NCBI GenBank assembly: GCA_022834735.1
Contig: BQKD01000001.1
Location: 1,155,659 to 1,219,658, forward strand
Length of the DNA stretch: 64,000 bases
Direction of reading: 5' to 3'
DNA from: Erysipelotrichaceae bacterium OPF54
Lineage (GTDB): Bacteria; Bacillota_I; Bacilli_A; Erysipelotrichales; Erysipelotrichaceae
Of this stretch, positions 51,733 to 61,186 are shown piece after piece. The notes under the pieces were generated by a model. The model did no database searches. It was not told the DNA's origin and saw only the letters and a program-made list of their open reading frames with translations. Each line of letters opens with the position of its first letter. Positions within the stretch are counted from its first letter, which is position 1. A program made the translations under genes and the position numbers.

Positions 51733-52968
51733 TTACTCCTCCTCTCTGAAGCGCATGTGCTGCCTTCTTCTGATCCGGCTGTTCTCCACCTTGTCGACCG
51801 TCCGGATCGGGATCAGCTTTCCGTCCATCCCTAGCAGCCAGGCCTTTCTCCTGTCTTCGGGATCCATCTTCACCTTTACTGTCTCGCGCATGTATTCGGC
51901 CGGCACCTCGTAGCTGATCCCGTCGATCACGAGTGTCGAATCGGTCCTCACCTTTCTTTCGTACGTATGCAGGAAATACTGTTCCACCGCTTCGTCAGGA
52001 AGGAAGCGGAACCGCTGTGCATCCTTCAGATAGCGCTGGCGCGGCGTCATATCTTTCAGCGAAGCGTGTTGGCAGTTGATGTATTTCTGAAGATAGTCCC
52101 CGAAAGATTCCCGGACCTCTTCGATCGTCTGATAGGCATTCCAGTCCGAACAGCGCAGCCAGTGGTCCTTGAACGTTCGGAATGCGCGCTCCTGTTTTCC
52201 TTTCGCGCTTCCGTCCCGCACCGGCGCATGCACCAGGGCGACCCCCAGTCTTGCACAGATCATATTCAGCTGGTGGTTGTCATAAGGCGAACCATTGTCT
52301 ACATACAGTACAGACGGGATCCCGTAAGTCATGACCGCGTTCTTCAGGATCTTCTGAAAGTTGACGGCCGTATCGGCTTCAAAGATTCCCCAGCCCACGA
52401 TCATCCGGGATGCGTCATCCAGGATAGAAACCAGATACAGCCTGTGTCCGGCCAGCCTGTATAGATAGGATGTATCGGCCTGCCAGACCTGGTTGGCAAA
52501 TTCTTTCTCGAACGCTCTGCGCTCTTTTCCCTGATGGATCGGTTCGAGACGGCTCTGAGGCAGAGAACGCACGAAACGATCGATCGTGGACTGGGAAACG
52601 CGGGCCGGGATAAACCCTTCTTCGATGAGCCGCGCACGCAGGACCGTATTGATGATGCGCGGATACTGCCGGCGCAGAGCGATGATGCGTTCCTGCGCCT
52701 CGGGACTCAGAGTTCGGGAAGTCCCCTTGTCGCTCCTGGGACGGGAAATCAGTCCATCGAATCCGCCGGAACGGTATTCATAGGCCCAGTGAGCGAAAGT
52801 CTGCCATGAAAATGATTTTTTGACACCGGAGACCGGGTTTTCGAATTCTTTTTCGGCAAGATGACGGTAAAACTGACGGTTTGTCGAAAAAGGATGAGTG
52901 CCGGAAATGACAGGAGCGATGATCCCGAATTTCCATAAAGCGATTTTTTCCTTGTCGGTTTGATCCAT
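51733..52968 (-). CDS. DDE transposase, copy 2
   Basis: A 411-residue transposase with the same Asp, Asp and Glu motifs as copy 1. One residue differs: the EYCSGG of copy 1 reads EYRSGG here, through a T/C change at 52773 (8842 in copy 1). Arg may be the ancestral residue. AAAGGAGG precedes the ATG. The full set of genes is open, so the element may still be active. Confidence 0.92.
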   Translation of the reverse strand: MDQTDKEKIALWKFGIIAPVISGTHPFSTNRQFYRHLAEKEFENPVSGVKKSFSWQTFAHWAYEYRSGGFDGLISRPRSDKGTSRTLSPEAQERIIALRRQYPRIINTVLRARLIEEGFIPARVSQSTIDRFVRSLPQSRLEPIHQGKERRAFEKEFANQVWQADTSYLYRLAGHRLYLVSILDDASRMIVGWGIFEADTAVNFQKILKNAVMTYGIPSVLYVDNGSPYDNHQLNMICARLGVALVHAPVRDGSAKGKQERAFRTFKDHWLRCSDWNAYQTIEEVRESFGDYLQKYINCQHASLKDMTPRQRYLKDAQRFRFLPDEAVEQYFLHTYERKVRTDSTLVIDGISYEVPAEYMRETVKVKMDPEDRRKAWLLGMDGKLIPIRTVDKVENSRIRRRQHMRFREEE

Positions 52969-53033
52969 AAAGCAGAATCCTCCTTTGAGATTACTGTACC
53001 GGGCTAAAAAGAGGAAAGCGACGGACAAATGAT

Positions 53034-53573
53034 TCAGGAAGGAGAAAAAAGACCATAGACAAAGGGTGCAGATAAAATAGTGTGAGGCGAAAAATAGGCG
53101 CATTCATGAAAACGAAGAAAACTCTTCAGAAAGGCATGCATAGAAGAACGGATATGAGCAAGAAGATCATACGGGCTACGGTCAAGATCGCGGATCATGA
53201 TACAGGAGAGGAAAAGCAGAGAGGAATAGCGGTCGATCCATCGGCGCAGGGTCGTTCTGGAAATATCAAAAAGCGCAGCCGTTCTCGACTTGTTGCCGGC
53301 ACAAGGTCCGCAGCAGTACTGAAAGAGCACTTCAAAAATAAAAGGATAGGAAAACGAAGAAAACGGACGGGCATCATAAGGGAGTATGGTATGATAGGAG
53401 CCGCAGGAAGGACAAAAAACGACACGAACCCGTAAGCGTTTTGTCGGATTGGAAGGAGAGAGGCAGAAACGGGAGTAGGATGAGTAATCGAGCATCTGGC
53501 CGCGCGCCCCGCAGGACGGGCAGGATAAATCATGCGAAAAAGGGTTGTCGAAAGCCGAAAAATTGATTATCAT
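53034..53573 (-). CDS. Zinc-ribbon/HTH protein, DUF6431-like, copy 2
   Basis: A 179-residue protein identical to the one at 8042-8581, with the two CPSC pairs and the HTH-like TAALFDISRTTLRRW. Its leader again forms the long hairpin. It is transcribed towards the transposase gene. Confidence 0.7.
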   Translation of the reverse strand: MIINFSAFDNPFSHDLSCPSCGARGQMLDYSSYSRFCLSPSNPTKRLRVRVVFCPSCGSYHTILPYDARPFSSFSYPFIFEVLFQYCCGPCAGNKSRTAALFDISRTTLRRWIDRYSSLLFLSCIMIRDLDRSPYDLLAHIRSSMHAFLKSFLRFHECAYFSPHTILSAPFVYGLFSPS

Positions 53574-53687
53574 AAAATTGTTCGTTAGGACGGGAGAGAG
53601 TTTGTTCGCAAAACAATTAGGGCTCTCTCTTTTTTTGCGCCTAACACCTTTCCATGTCAATCATCTCATAAAATGAAAATAATGTGA

Positions 53688-53743
53688 CGAAAAAAAGCAG
53701 AATAAATTCATCGTGAAATGATCGATGATGAATTTATTCTGCT
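53688..53743. terminator. Strong bidirectional hairpin at the transposon end, copy 2
   Basis: The 17-base perfect stem of copy 1 (7872-7919) is repeated here at 53696-53743, with its T-run on the minus strand. Confidence 0.85.
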
Positions 53744-53791
53744 TGTCTTTATAAATAAGCGAGGATAGCAGGACGACGCTCTACACGTATG

Positions 53792-54060
53792 CAGAAAAAA
53801 CGATCAGGAATTCCTCTTTCTGAAATATTCAGATCATACGGAATTGATCCCTGCATCCTTGGAAGCAGCCGAGTGGAAGGCTTCTCTTACACCCTGAATA
53901 AAAAAGCCGGGAAGAAAAAACTTCTCAGAAACGATCAAATACAGGATATCAACGTCCTTCAAAAACTGGAGAAGAATCTCTGCTGCAGCAGATCGAGCAG
54001 TTGGAGCATGAACTGGCTTATACCCGCCAGGAAGTGGAGTTTTTAAAAAATTCAGGAAGC
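53792..54060 (+). pseudogene. IS3 family OrfA, C-terminal part
   Basis: The frame (KRSGIPLSEIFRSYGID, GFSYTLNKKAGKK) continues the split orfA, then shifts frame near 53985. After the shift the leucine-zipper-like segment LEHELAYTRQEVEFLK is read, leading into orfB. At least two frameshifts make it non-functional. Confidence 0.75.
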
Positions 54061-54955
54061 TGGTATGGAGGAGCTGAAAGTATGGGAATCCAGGCATCGG
54101 CGAAAATAAAATATCAGCTTATTCATGAAACGCTCATGCAGAAAGACAATGTTCTGAACGTCAGTGCATTATGCCGTATTGCCGGAGTATCGCGTTCAGG
54201 ATATTATGCATGGATCCATGCCGCTTCTGCACGACAGAAACATGAAGAACAGGATCTGGCGGACTTTGCCTTGATCAAACAGGCTTATGAATTCAGGGAC
54301 TATAAAAAAAGGAGCACGAAGCATCTATATGCGTCTTCTGCATATGAATCCACCAGTTGTAATGAATTTGAAAAAGATTCGAAGGCTCATGGACAAGTAC
54401 GGACTGTACTGCCCGATCCGAGGAGCAAAAGCCATGAAGACGAACCATATTGCGCCAAATATCGTGAACCGCGATTTTAAGAAATTCGGACCTCGAAAAG
54501 CACTTTTGACCGATATCACTTATCTTTATTATCAAGGAGGGTGCTGTTATCTTTCCGTAATCATAGATGTGTGCACCCATGAGGTGTTGGCTTATACAGT
54601 GAGCAGGAATCTGAAGGTCGATTTCGTGATCGATATGGTAGACGGACTCTTGAACAAATATGGAGCAGAACTGGACGACAGGACAATCGTTCACAGTGAT
54701 CAGGGCGTTCATTATACAAGTCAGGCTTTTGTAAAAAAGCTGCAGGATATATCGTTTATCCAGTCCATGTCCCGAAAAGGAAACTGCTGGGATAATGCAC
54801 CACAGGAAAGCTTTTTGGCCATATGAAGGATGAAATCAAGGACCTGATAAAAGATAGTAATACGTTTGATGAAGTGAACGAAATTCTCAGTGACTGGATG
54901 AATTATTATAATAGAATTCACTCCCTAAAGTTTAAATTGTCCTTGACAAAGGGTA
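54061..54955 (+). pseudogene. IS3 family OrfB transposase with frameshifts
   Basis: Three frames together encode an IS150-type OrfB: LCRIAGVSRSGYYAWI in the first, then DIRKK-type KIRRLMDKYGLYCPIR and the rve core in the second (Asp in LLTDITYLYY, Asp in IVHSDQGVHY, Glu in DNAPQES), and GHMKDEIKDLI...MNYYNRIHS in the third. The shifts lie near 54300 and 54820. The catalytic residues remain encoded, but the protein cannot be made. Confidence 0.85.
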
Positions 54956-54965
54956 CACATTCAAA

Positions 54966-55307
54966 ATGTTGACCCCTAAAAAAATTTGGATACCCAAATA
55001 CGCTACGATTCTTAAGGTTTGTCGTCTGCTCGAACTGGGTGCTTCGGTTCGCGACATCCGTTCCCGTACTCGTCTTGGACATAGCACGATCAATCTTATT
55101 CATTCCAGGGTGAGGTCTTCTTCTTTATCTTTTTCTCAGCTTCAGGACATGGATCCTGTACAAGTGAAAGGTTTATTTTATCCAAAAAAGGTCAGGGATT
55201 CTTCGATCCCTTTTCCGGATTATGAAGCTGTTTATCATCACATCACCGCTAATACTGCACCTTCCAATCTTTATCTCGAATGCCTTTTGCATTTTAAGAT
55301 CTTATAG
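54966..55307 (+). pseudogene. IS21 family IstA, N-terminal fragment
   Basis: About 110 residues resemble the start of IstA: an HTH (RLLELGASVRDIRSRTRLGHS), then VKGLFYPKK and the YEAVYHHI segment. The frame ends after LYLECLLHFKIL, well before the DDE domain, and no istB follows. Confidence 0.75.
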
Positions 55308-55740
55308 TGACTATAGCAAAGAACATTTTTGCAAGAACCTTTAGTTTTATTGTTTAGATTCTTTAATTCATCTCTAACAATAGTTAACATCTTTATTACG
55401 ATTATATTATGTCATATATTATAAACACTTCGTTGAGTAATAATGAGTTTTGCTTGAGAAATTATTTAATGAAAACTAAAGGGAGTTGGAAATATAACTA
55501 AAATAAGCAAAATACAGCCAATTTGTTATAAAAAATATGGATTTTTAATGGTTAGAGTCGGGATAAAACGAAATAAATTCCCACAATATCATATTTTTAT
55601 GTTGAGGTTTGCCTCAAGTGTGGTATTATTTTTATTACGAGTATATTATATCATATTTTATTAGTCATCCTTGATTCTAAACTATCCTATTGTATGGATT
55701 CTAATAAAGAACAAGAAAGAAAATGAGGGGAGGAATTTCT
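55308..55740 (+). promoter_or_regulatory. AT-rich upstream region of the capsule operon
   Basis: No gene is seen. Two direct repeats of about 32 bases (55392-55423 and 55631-55662, TTTATTACGA-x-TATATTAT...) lie 239 bases apart. A small hairpin TTGAGG/CCTCAA (55602-55617) overlaps a possible promoter, TTGAGG (55602-55607), 16 bases, TATTAT (55624-55629). The long leader and repeats suggest regulated expression. Confidence 0.5.
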
Positions 55741-56979
55741 ATGGCTCATCAGACGATTGCAGTAGCAGGAACAGGTTATGTCGGCTTATCGATTGCCACA
55801 TTGCTTGCGCAGCATAATCGGGTGGCTGCAGTGGACATTGTTCCTGAAAAGGTGGATCTGATCAATCAAAGGATCAGTCCGATTCAGGATGAATATATAG
55901 AAAAGTATCTGGCAGAAAAGGAATTGGATCTGGTTGCAACAACGGATGCAAAGGATGCGTATGCAAAAGCGGATTTTGTTGTTATTGCTGCTCCGACAAA
56001 TTATGATTCGAAAACGCAGCACTTTGATACGAGTGCTGTAGAGAACGTGATCGAAACGGTGCTCGAGGTCAATCCGGATGCTATGATGGTCATCAAGTCG
56101 ACTATTCCGGTAGGATATACGAAATATGTCAAAGAGAAATACGGAATTGACAACATCATGTTCAGTCCGGAATTTTTGAGGGAATCGAAAGCACTCTATG
56201 ACAATCTGTATCCTTCACGCATTATTGTCGGCTGTAACGAATATACAAGAGAAAAAGCGGAACAGTTTGCTGCACTGCTTCAGGAAGGAGCGATCAAAGA
56301 TGACATTGATACGCTTTTTATGGGAACAACAGAAGCGGAAGCTGTGAAACTGTTTGCCAATACATATCTGGCATTGAGAGTTTCTTATTTCAATGAACTG
56401 GATACATATGCGGAAATGAAAGGTCTCAATACCAAAGATATTATTGAAGGGGTTTGCCTGGATCCTAGGATCGGAACCCACTACAACAATCCTAGTTTTG
56501 GATATGGCGGATACTGTCTGCCAAAAGATACGAAACAGCTACTGGCAAACTATGAGAATGTTCCTCAGAATATGATGAGTGCGATCGTAGAAAGCAACAG
56601 AACAAGGAAAGACTATATTGCAGATCGGGTGCTTCAGCTGGCCGGTTATTACGACTATGATAATAACAGCAGCTACAATAAAGACAATGAAAAAGAAGTG
56701 ACGATCGGTGTCTATCGGTTAACGATGAAGTCTAATTCAGATAACTTCAGACAAAGCTCGATCCAGGGTGTCATGAAAAGGATCAAGGCAAAGGGGGCTA
56801 AGGTCATTGTTTATGAACCGACTTTAGAGGATGGGACAACATTCTTTGGATCAAAGATCGTTAACAATCTGGAAGATTTTAAAGAACAAAGTCAAGCTAT
56901 TATCGCAAACAGATTCAGCGAAGAACTGAATGATGTAGAAGAGAAGGTTTATTCAAGGGATTTATTTAGGAGAGATTGA
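55741..56979 (+). CDS. UDP-glucose 6-dehydrogenase-like nucleotide-sugar dehydrogenase
   Basis: A 412-residue NAD-dependent dehydrogenase, the first gene of the capsule operon. The Rossmann motif [13 protein letters not shown] (about residues 5-17) and the catalytic Cys in [10 protein letters not shown] (about 256) are present. It probably makes UDP-glucuronate or a related uronic acid for the surface polysaccharide. GGGGAGG precedes the ATG at 55741. Its base composition is nearer to the housekeeping genes than that of the following AT-rich genes, so it may have a different history. Confidence 0.9.
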   Translation: MAHQTIAVAGTGYVGLSIATLLAQHNRVAAVDIVPEKVDLINQRISPIQDEYIEKYLAEKELDLVATTDAKDAYAKADFVVIAAPTNYDSKTQHFDTSAVENVIETVLEVNPDAMMVIKSTIPVGYTKYVKEKYGIDNIMFSPEFLRESKALYDNLYPSRIIVGCNEYTREKAEQFAALLQEGAIKDDIDTLFMGTTEAEAVKLFANTYLALRVSYFNELDTYAEMKGLNTKDIIEGVCLDPRIGTHYNNPSFGYGGYCLPKDTKQLLANYENVPQNMMSAIVESNRTRKDYIADRVLQLAGYYDYDNNSSYNKDNEKEVTIGVYRLTMKSNSDNFRQSSIQGVMKRIKAKGAKVIVYEPTLEDGTTFFGSKIVNNLEDFKEQSQAIIANRFSEELNDVEEKVYSRDLFRRD

Positions 56980-56983
56980 AAGT

Positions 56984-57757
56984 ATGACTGTACAAACCAA
57001 TAGATATAAAAGGACAGTTGATAAATCGCTTATTCCAACATGTAATATAATGGGCGTAAATATTGCTGCTATAAATATGGAATGGTTACTAGAATATATT
57101 GAAAAAAATTTAAAAAATATAAAAGGTGATTACATATGTGTAGCAAATGTTCATACGACGGTTATGGCGTTTGAGGACGATGAATATAAAGAAATTCAAA
57201 ATGGTGGAATAATGGCGATACCTGATGGAGGTCCTCTTTCTTCTGTGGGTAAACAACGTGGTTTTACAAACATGAGTCGAACTACTGGACCTAATTTAAT
57301 GGAAGAAATATTTAAAAAAAATAAGTATAAACATTTCTTTTATGGAAGTACACAAGAAACATTGAAAAAGTTGGAAAAAAATATAAAAAAAAAATATCCT
57401 GAGATTCAAATAGTTGGCTTATATAGTCCACCTTTTAGAAAGTTAACGAAAGAAGAAGATGAAAAAGCAATAAAGTTTATAAATACCTATAATCCAGATT
57501 TTGTCTGGATTGGTTTGGGAGCGCCGAAACAAGAAAAATGGATGGCAGATCATCTAGGAAAGATAAATGGATTAATGATTGGGGTAGGAGCTGGTTTTGA
57601 CTATTTTGCAGGAAATATTAAAAGAGCTCCTCAATGGATGCAAAAAAGAAGTTTGGAGTGGCTTTATAGATTGATGCAAGATCCAGGAAGATTGTTTTAT
57701 CGCTATTTAAATACAAATACGAAGTTCATTTGGAATACTTTAGTGAGGAGAAAATAA
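56984..57757 (+). CDS. WecG/TagA/CpsF family glycosyltransferase (GT26)
   Basis: A 257-residue membrane-associated transferase. Typical motifs are ICVANVHTTVMAFEDDEY (about residues 49-66), AIPDGGPL with the catalytic-region Asp (about 80), WIGLGAPKQEKWM (about 172-184) and the end GAGFDYFAGNIKRAPQWMQ. It adds an early sugar to a lipid-linked precursor in capsule, teichoic acid or ECA-type pathways. It begins four bases after ugd. The C-terminal amphipathic part (LFYRYLNTNTKFIW) probably binds the membrane. Confidence 0.92.
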   Translation: MTVQTNRYKRTVDKSLIPTCNIMGVNIAAINMEWLLEYIEKNLKNIKGDYICVANVHTTVMAFEDDEYKEIQNGGIMAIPDGGPLSSVGKQRGFTNMSRTTGPNLMEEIFKKNKYKHFFYGSTQETLKKLEKNIKKKYPEIQIVGLYSPPFRKLTKEEDEKAIKFINTYNPDFVWIGLGAPKQEKWMADHLGKINGLMIGVGAGFDYFAGNIKRAPQWMQKRSLEWLYRLMQDPGRLFYRYLNTNTKFIWNTLVRRK

Positions 57758-57761
57758 GAAT

Positions 57762-58880
57762 ATGAATATCTTAATAGATTGTTTTAAGCAAATTAAAGGA
57801 ACAGGAAAAAGCATAGGAATATACAATGTGGCTTGTGCAGTGACACAAAATTTAGCCAAAAAAAAAGAAAATGGGTTTTCTGAAGAATTAAAAAAAAGCA
57901 AAATAATAGTATTAGGAAACAAAGAAAATAGCCAAGATTTTAACGTTAAAGGAGTAGATTTTATAGAAATAAGAGAATATGATCCGACCAATAAAATCCA
58001 TTGCGTTTGGTGGGAATTATTTGGAATTACTAAATATATAAAAAAAACTAAGGCTGACAAGGTGATTTTTCCTAGAGGATATCGCGCCTTACAGAATAAA
58101 TGTGAAGATATTGTGATAATACATGATTTAATTCCCTTTTATTATAATTTCAATTATAAAGGAACTTTTGGTACATTAGAAAATTTCTATATTATGAACA
58201 GATTAAAATCATCCGCAAAAAAATCAAAAAAAGTTATCACGATATCAGAGGCTTCAAAAAAAGATATAATAAAATACTGTGGGGTAAATGAAAATAAAGT
58301 TAAGGTTATATATAATGGATGCAGCATACTTCAGTATTCGGAGAAAAAACAAAAAAGAGAGCCTTATATTTGTGCGATAACTTCGAATCTTCCTCATAAA
58401 AATGCACATGGAATTCTGGAAAGTTATAAAGTCTATTTTAAAAATAGTAGTAAACCTGTAGATTTGTTTTTAATTGGAATTGATGAGTCATCCCTTGGTT
58501 GTATTTTTGAAGAAGAAATAAAAAAACACATTCACTGTTATAAATATTTGAAAGATAATAATGATTTATATCGCATTATTAGCAATTCTGAGATTTTCTT
58601 ATTTTTATCTTTAGTTGAAGGATTTGGATTACCGCCTATAGAAGCAATGCAACTTGAAGTTCCAGTGATATGTTCGAATCGGAGTTCTTTACCGGAAATA
58701 GTGGGAAATAGCGCCATTCTAGTGGATCCAGAAAACCCAGTTGAAGTTGCAAAAGAAATTGATAGATTAATGAATAATAAAAAATTACAAAAAAAATTAA
58801 TAGAAAAAGGAAAAAAGAATTTACAGCGATTTTCTTGGGATAAACAAACTGATTTATATTGGCAAGAATTATTAAAATAG
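57762..58880 (+). CDS. Glycosyltransferase family 4 protein
   Basis: A 372-residue GT-B fold transferase. The C-terminal donor-binding region has the GT4 EX7E motif in EGFGLPPIEAMQL (about residues 285-297), followed by VPVICSNRSSLPEIVG. IYNGCS lies near 185. Donor and acceptor sugars cannot be told. It starts four bases after the TagA/CpsF gene. Confidence 0.9.
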   Translation: MNILIDCFKQIKGTGKSIGIYNVACAVTQNLAKKKENGFSEELKKSKIIVLGNKENSQDFNVKGVDFIEIREYDPTNKIHCVWWELFGITKYIKKTKADKVIFPRGYRALQNKCEDIVIIHDLIPFYYNFNYKGTFGTLENFYIMNRLKSSAKKSKKVITISEASKKDIIKYCGVNENKVKVIYNGCSILQYSEKKQKREPYICAITSNLPHKNAHGILESYKVYFKNSSKPVDLFLIGIDESSLGCIFEEEIKKHIHCYKYLKDNNDLYRIISNSEIFLFLSLVEGFGLPPIEAMQLEVPVICSNRSSLPEIVGNSAILVDPENPVEVAKEIDRLMNNKKLQKKLIEKGKKNLQRFSWDKQTDLYWQELLK

Positions 58881-59009
58881 TTTTTATAAATGCACAATTG
58901 CGATTAAATTCGATTTTTATCATTTAGTTATCAGGGAAGTGATATCTTTCTATCTTTTAATTTATAAAGAGAATAAAATATTTTTTAGATAGAAAAAGGA
59001 GTTAACCAT

Positions 59010-60227
59010 ATGAAAATTATGATAATTAATACCTTTTATAGTCCTAATATGATAGGTGGAACCGAGCATAGCATAAAATTATTAGCAGAAACTCTTTTAA
59101 AGAGAGGACATGAAGTTGCTATTTTTACAATAGATTCTAATGTAAATAAATCAACGATTGAATTTATCAATGGAGTAAAGATTTTTAGATCAGGAAATAC
59201 ATATTTTGATTATAAAGTTAGATTTTTTGAAAAAAATAAATCAGCAAAAAAACTGATGATGAGAATAATAGAAGGATGTAATTTTAAAATTCAAAAAGAT
59301 TTTGATTGGACCTTAAAATATTTTTATCCGGATGTTATTCATACTAATAATTTATATGGTATTTCTCCATATATATGGGAATTAGCCTATAAATACCAAA
59401 TACCAGTTCTGCATACTTTACGTGATTATTTTATGTTAGAGCCTAATAGTTTGGTGAAAAAAAATGATCTTTTCCATGTGTATTTAAAAAAGATATATAA
59501 AGAGTATTTTAAATTTTTCACAAGATATGTTTCAGGGGTTACAGCACCTTCAAGTTTTATTCTAATGAAGTATTTAGAGGAGGGATATTTTCAAAAGACA
59601 GAAAAAAAACGGATTTGGAATGCTATAAATATTGATCAAGAGAAAATAAATCAAGAAATTATGGCAAAGAAGAAAAGAAAAAAAGATAAAACGATTTATT
59701 TATATGTTGGAGCATTATTGGAAATAAAGGGAATATATATTTTATTAGAAGCTTTTAATAGAATTAAAGATGAAAGAGTAGAACTCAGAATATGTGGTGA
59801 AGGACCTTTAAAAAAAATAGTCGAGAACAGTGTTGAAAAAAATCCTAAAATAAAATATTTGGGTCAACTTGAAAAAAAAGAACTTGATATTCAACGAAAA
59901 GAGTCTGATGTTGCTATTATTTCATCGATATGGGATGAACCATTTGGGAGAGTTATTATTGAAGCGAATGAATTTGGTTTGCCGATAATTGGAAGTAATA
60001 AAGGGGGAATTAAAGAGGTACTAGAATTTATGAAGACTGGTATACTATATGAGGCTATGGATATAAATGATTTAGTAGATAAAATTTTATATATGAAAAA
60101 TAAAGAAAATCGGGTAGCTTTTATAGAAAATATAAAAGAAGCAATAGTGCATTTTGATATAGAGACTCAAGTAGATCAATTTGAAAGTATGTATAAAAAA
60201 ATAATATCGAAAGTTAATCTCGATTGA
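59010..60227 (+). CDS. Glycosyltransferase family 4 protein
   Basis: A 405-residue GT4 enzyme. The N-terminal NTFYSPNMIGGTEHSIKLLAE is a usual acceptor-domain start, YVGALLEIKGIYILLEAF (about 231-248) the domain-linking segment, and EPFGRVIIEANEFGLP (about 310-325) the EX7E donor motif. An intergenic space of 129 bases without a terminator precedes it; AAAGGAG lies ten bases before the ATG. Confidence 0.9.
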   Translation: MKIMIINTFYSPNMIGGTEHSIKLLAETLLKRGHEVAIFTIDSNVNKSTIEFINGVKIFRSGNTYFDYKVRFFEKNKSAKKLMMRIIEGCNFKIQKDFDWTLKYFYPDVIHTNNLYGISPYIWELAYKYQIPVLHTLRDYFMLEPNSLVKKNDLFHVYLKKIYKEYFKFFTRYVSGVTAPSSFILMKYLEEGYFQKTEKKRIWNAINIDQEKINQEIMAKKKRKKDKTIYLYVGALLEIKGIYILLEAFNRIKDERVELRICGEGPLKKIVENSVEKNPKIKYLGQLEKKELDIQRKESDVAIISSIWDEPFGRVIIEANEFGLPIIGSNKGGIKEVLEFMKTGILYEAMDINDLVDKILYMKNKENRVAFIENIKEAIVHFDIETQVDQFESMYKKIISKVNLD

Positions 60228-60285
60228 TAGAGAAGATAAGAATCCGATATGTTTTAAATATCAGTTAATAAAAATGGAGGAAAAA

Positions 60286-61167
60286 ATGATAGTGATAGAA
60301 ATATGTAGCGGACTTGGAAACCAAATGTTTAGATATGCGTTTGCGAGAGCTCAAGCACTGGAGAATAATGAAAAATTGTATTTTTCAAAAAGGATTTTTA
60401 AAACAGAAGATAGAGAATACAGTTTAGATAAATTAAATATTAAAAAGCCAAATGGAATAGCCCCCAATTGGATGGTTTATTTTTATATTTTAGTATTTAC
60501 TTTTTTGAGAAGAATCAATAATTATTCTCTTTATAATGAAAAGAATTGCGTCGATTTATATAAAAAAACTGGGTTTTATAAAACCGCACTGAGAAAATAT
60601 ATAGAGATACCCCAAACAAAGCATTCTTTAAAATATTTTAATGCAAACTTTCAGTCTTACTTATATTTTAAAAAATATGAAAATGTAATAAAAGAAGAGT
60701 TAAAAGTCATAGAAAAAGCTTCATCTCAAAACTTAATTATTCTTGAAAAAATAAGAAATTGTAATTCTATTTGTTTGCATGTAAGAAGAGGAGATTATTT
60801 GGATGATAAAAATAAAAATATATTTGATGTATGTAATTTTAGCTATTATTCTGAAGCAATCAAATATATTCAAAAAAAAATTGATGATCCAGTTTTTTTT
60901 GTATTTAGTGAAGATATTGAATGGGTAAAAAGACAAAATTTTAATGGCAATTTAGAATATGTAGATTTAAATAATCCCAACTATGAGGAATTACGACTCA
61001 TGTATTCATGCAAACATTTTATAATTTCGAATAGCACATTTAGCTGGTGGGCTCAATTTTTATGTGATAATCCCGATAAAATTGTAATAGCACCGAAGCA
61101 TTGGATAAATGATGATGGAAATGAATGTGATTTATATATGGAAAACTGGATTTTAATTAGCAATTAA
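60286..61167 (+). CDS. Alpha-1,2-fucosyltransferase-like glycosyltransferase (GT11)
   Basis: A 293-residue transferase of family GT11. The N-terminal CSGLGNQMFRYAFARAQA motif and the donor-binding HVRRGDYLD (about 164-172), plus ISNSTFSWWAQFL (about 248-260), are diagnostic. GT11 enzymes usually transfer L-fucose; no GDP-fucose synthesis genes are in this window, so the donor could be supplied elsewhere. The ATG at 60286 is chosen because GGAGG lies five bases upstream; an upstream ATG at 60274 overlaps that site. Confidence 0.88.
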   Translation: MIVIEICSGLGNQMFRYAFARAQALENNEKLYFSKRIFKTEDREYSLDKLNIKKPNGIAPNWMVYFYILVFTFLRRINNYSLYNEKNCVDLYKKTGFYKTALRKYIEIPQTKHSLKYFNANFQSYLYFKKYENVIKEELKVIEKASSQNLIILEKIRNCNSICLHVRRGDYLDDKNKNIFDVCNFSYYSEAIKYIQKKIDDPVFFVFSEDIEWVKRQNFNGNLEYVDLNNPNYEELRLMYSCKHFIISNSTFSWWAQFLCDNPDKIVIAPKHWINDDGNECDLYMENWILISN

Positions 61168-61186
61168 TAAAGAGGAGATATAATTC

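Larger units (their letters stand above)
50465..53785 (-). mobile_element. Four-gene DDE/ATPase transposon, copy 2 (inverted)
   Basis: This is the reverse-complement counterpart of 7830-11150, with the same length (3321 bp), TGTAG...CTACA ends and gene order. The flanks CGTATG (50459-50464 and 53786-53791) are a six-base target duplication. It lies in the orfA of an IS3-type element. The four proteins equal those of copy 1 except one residue of the transposase, so the copies separated recently. Confidence 0.92.

Noticed and set aside
55392..55662. An invertible promoter switch
   Set aside because: The two 32-base repeats are direct, not inverted, and no recombinase gene is adjacent.
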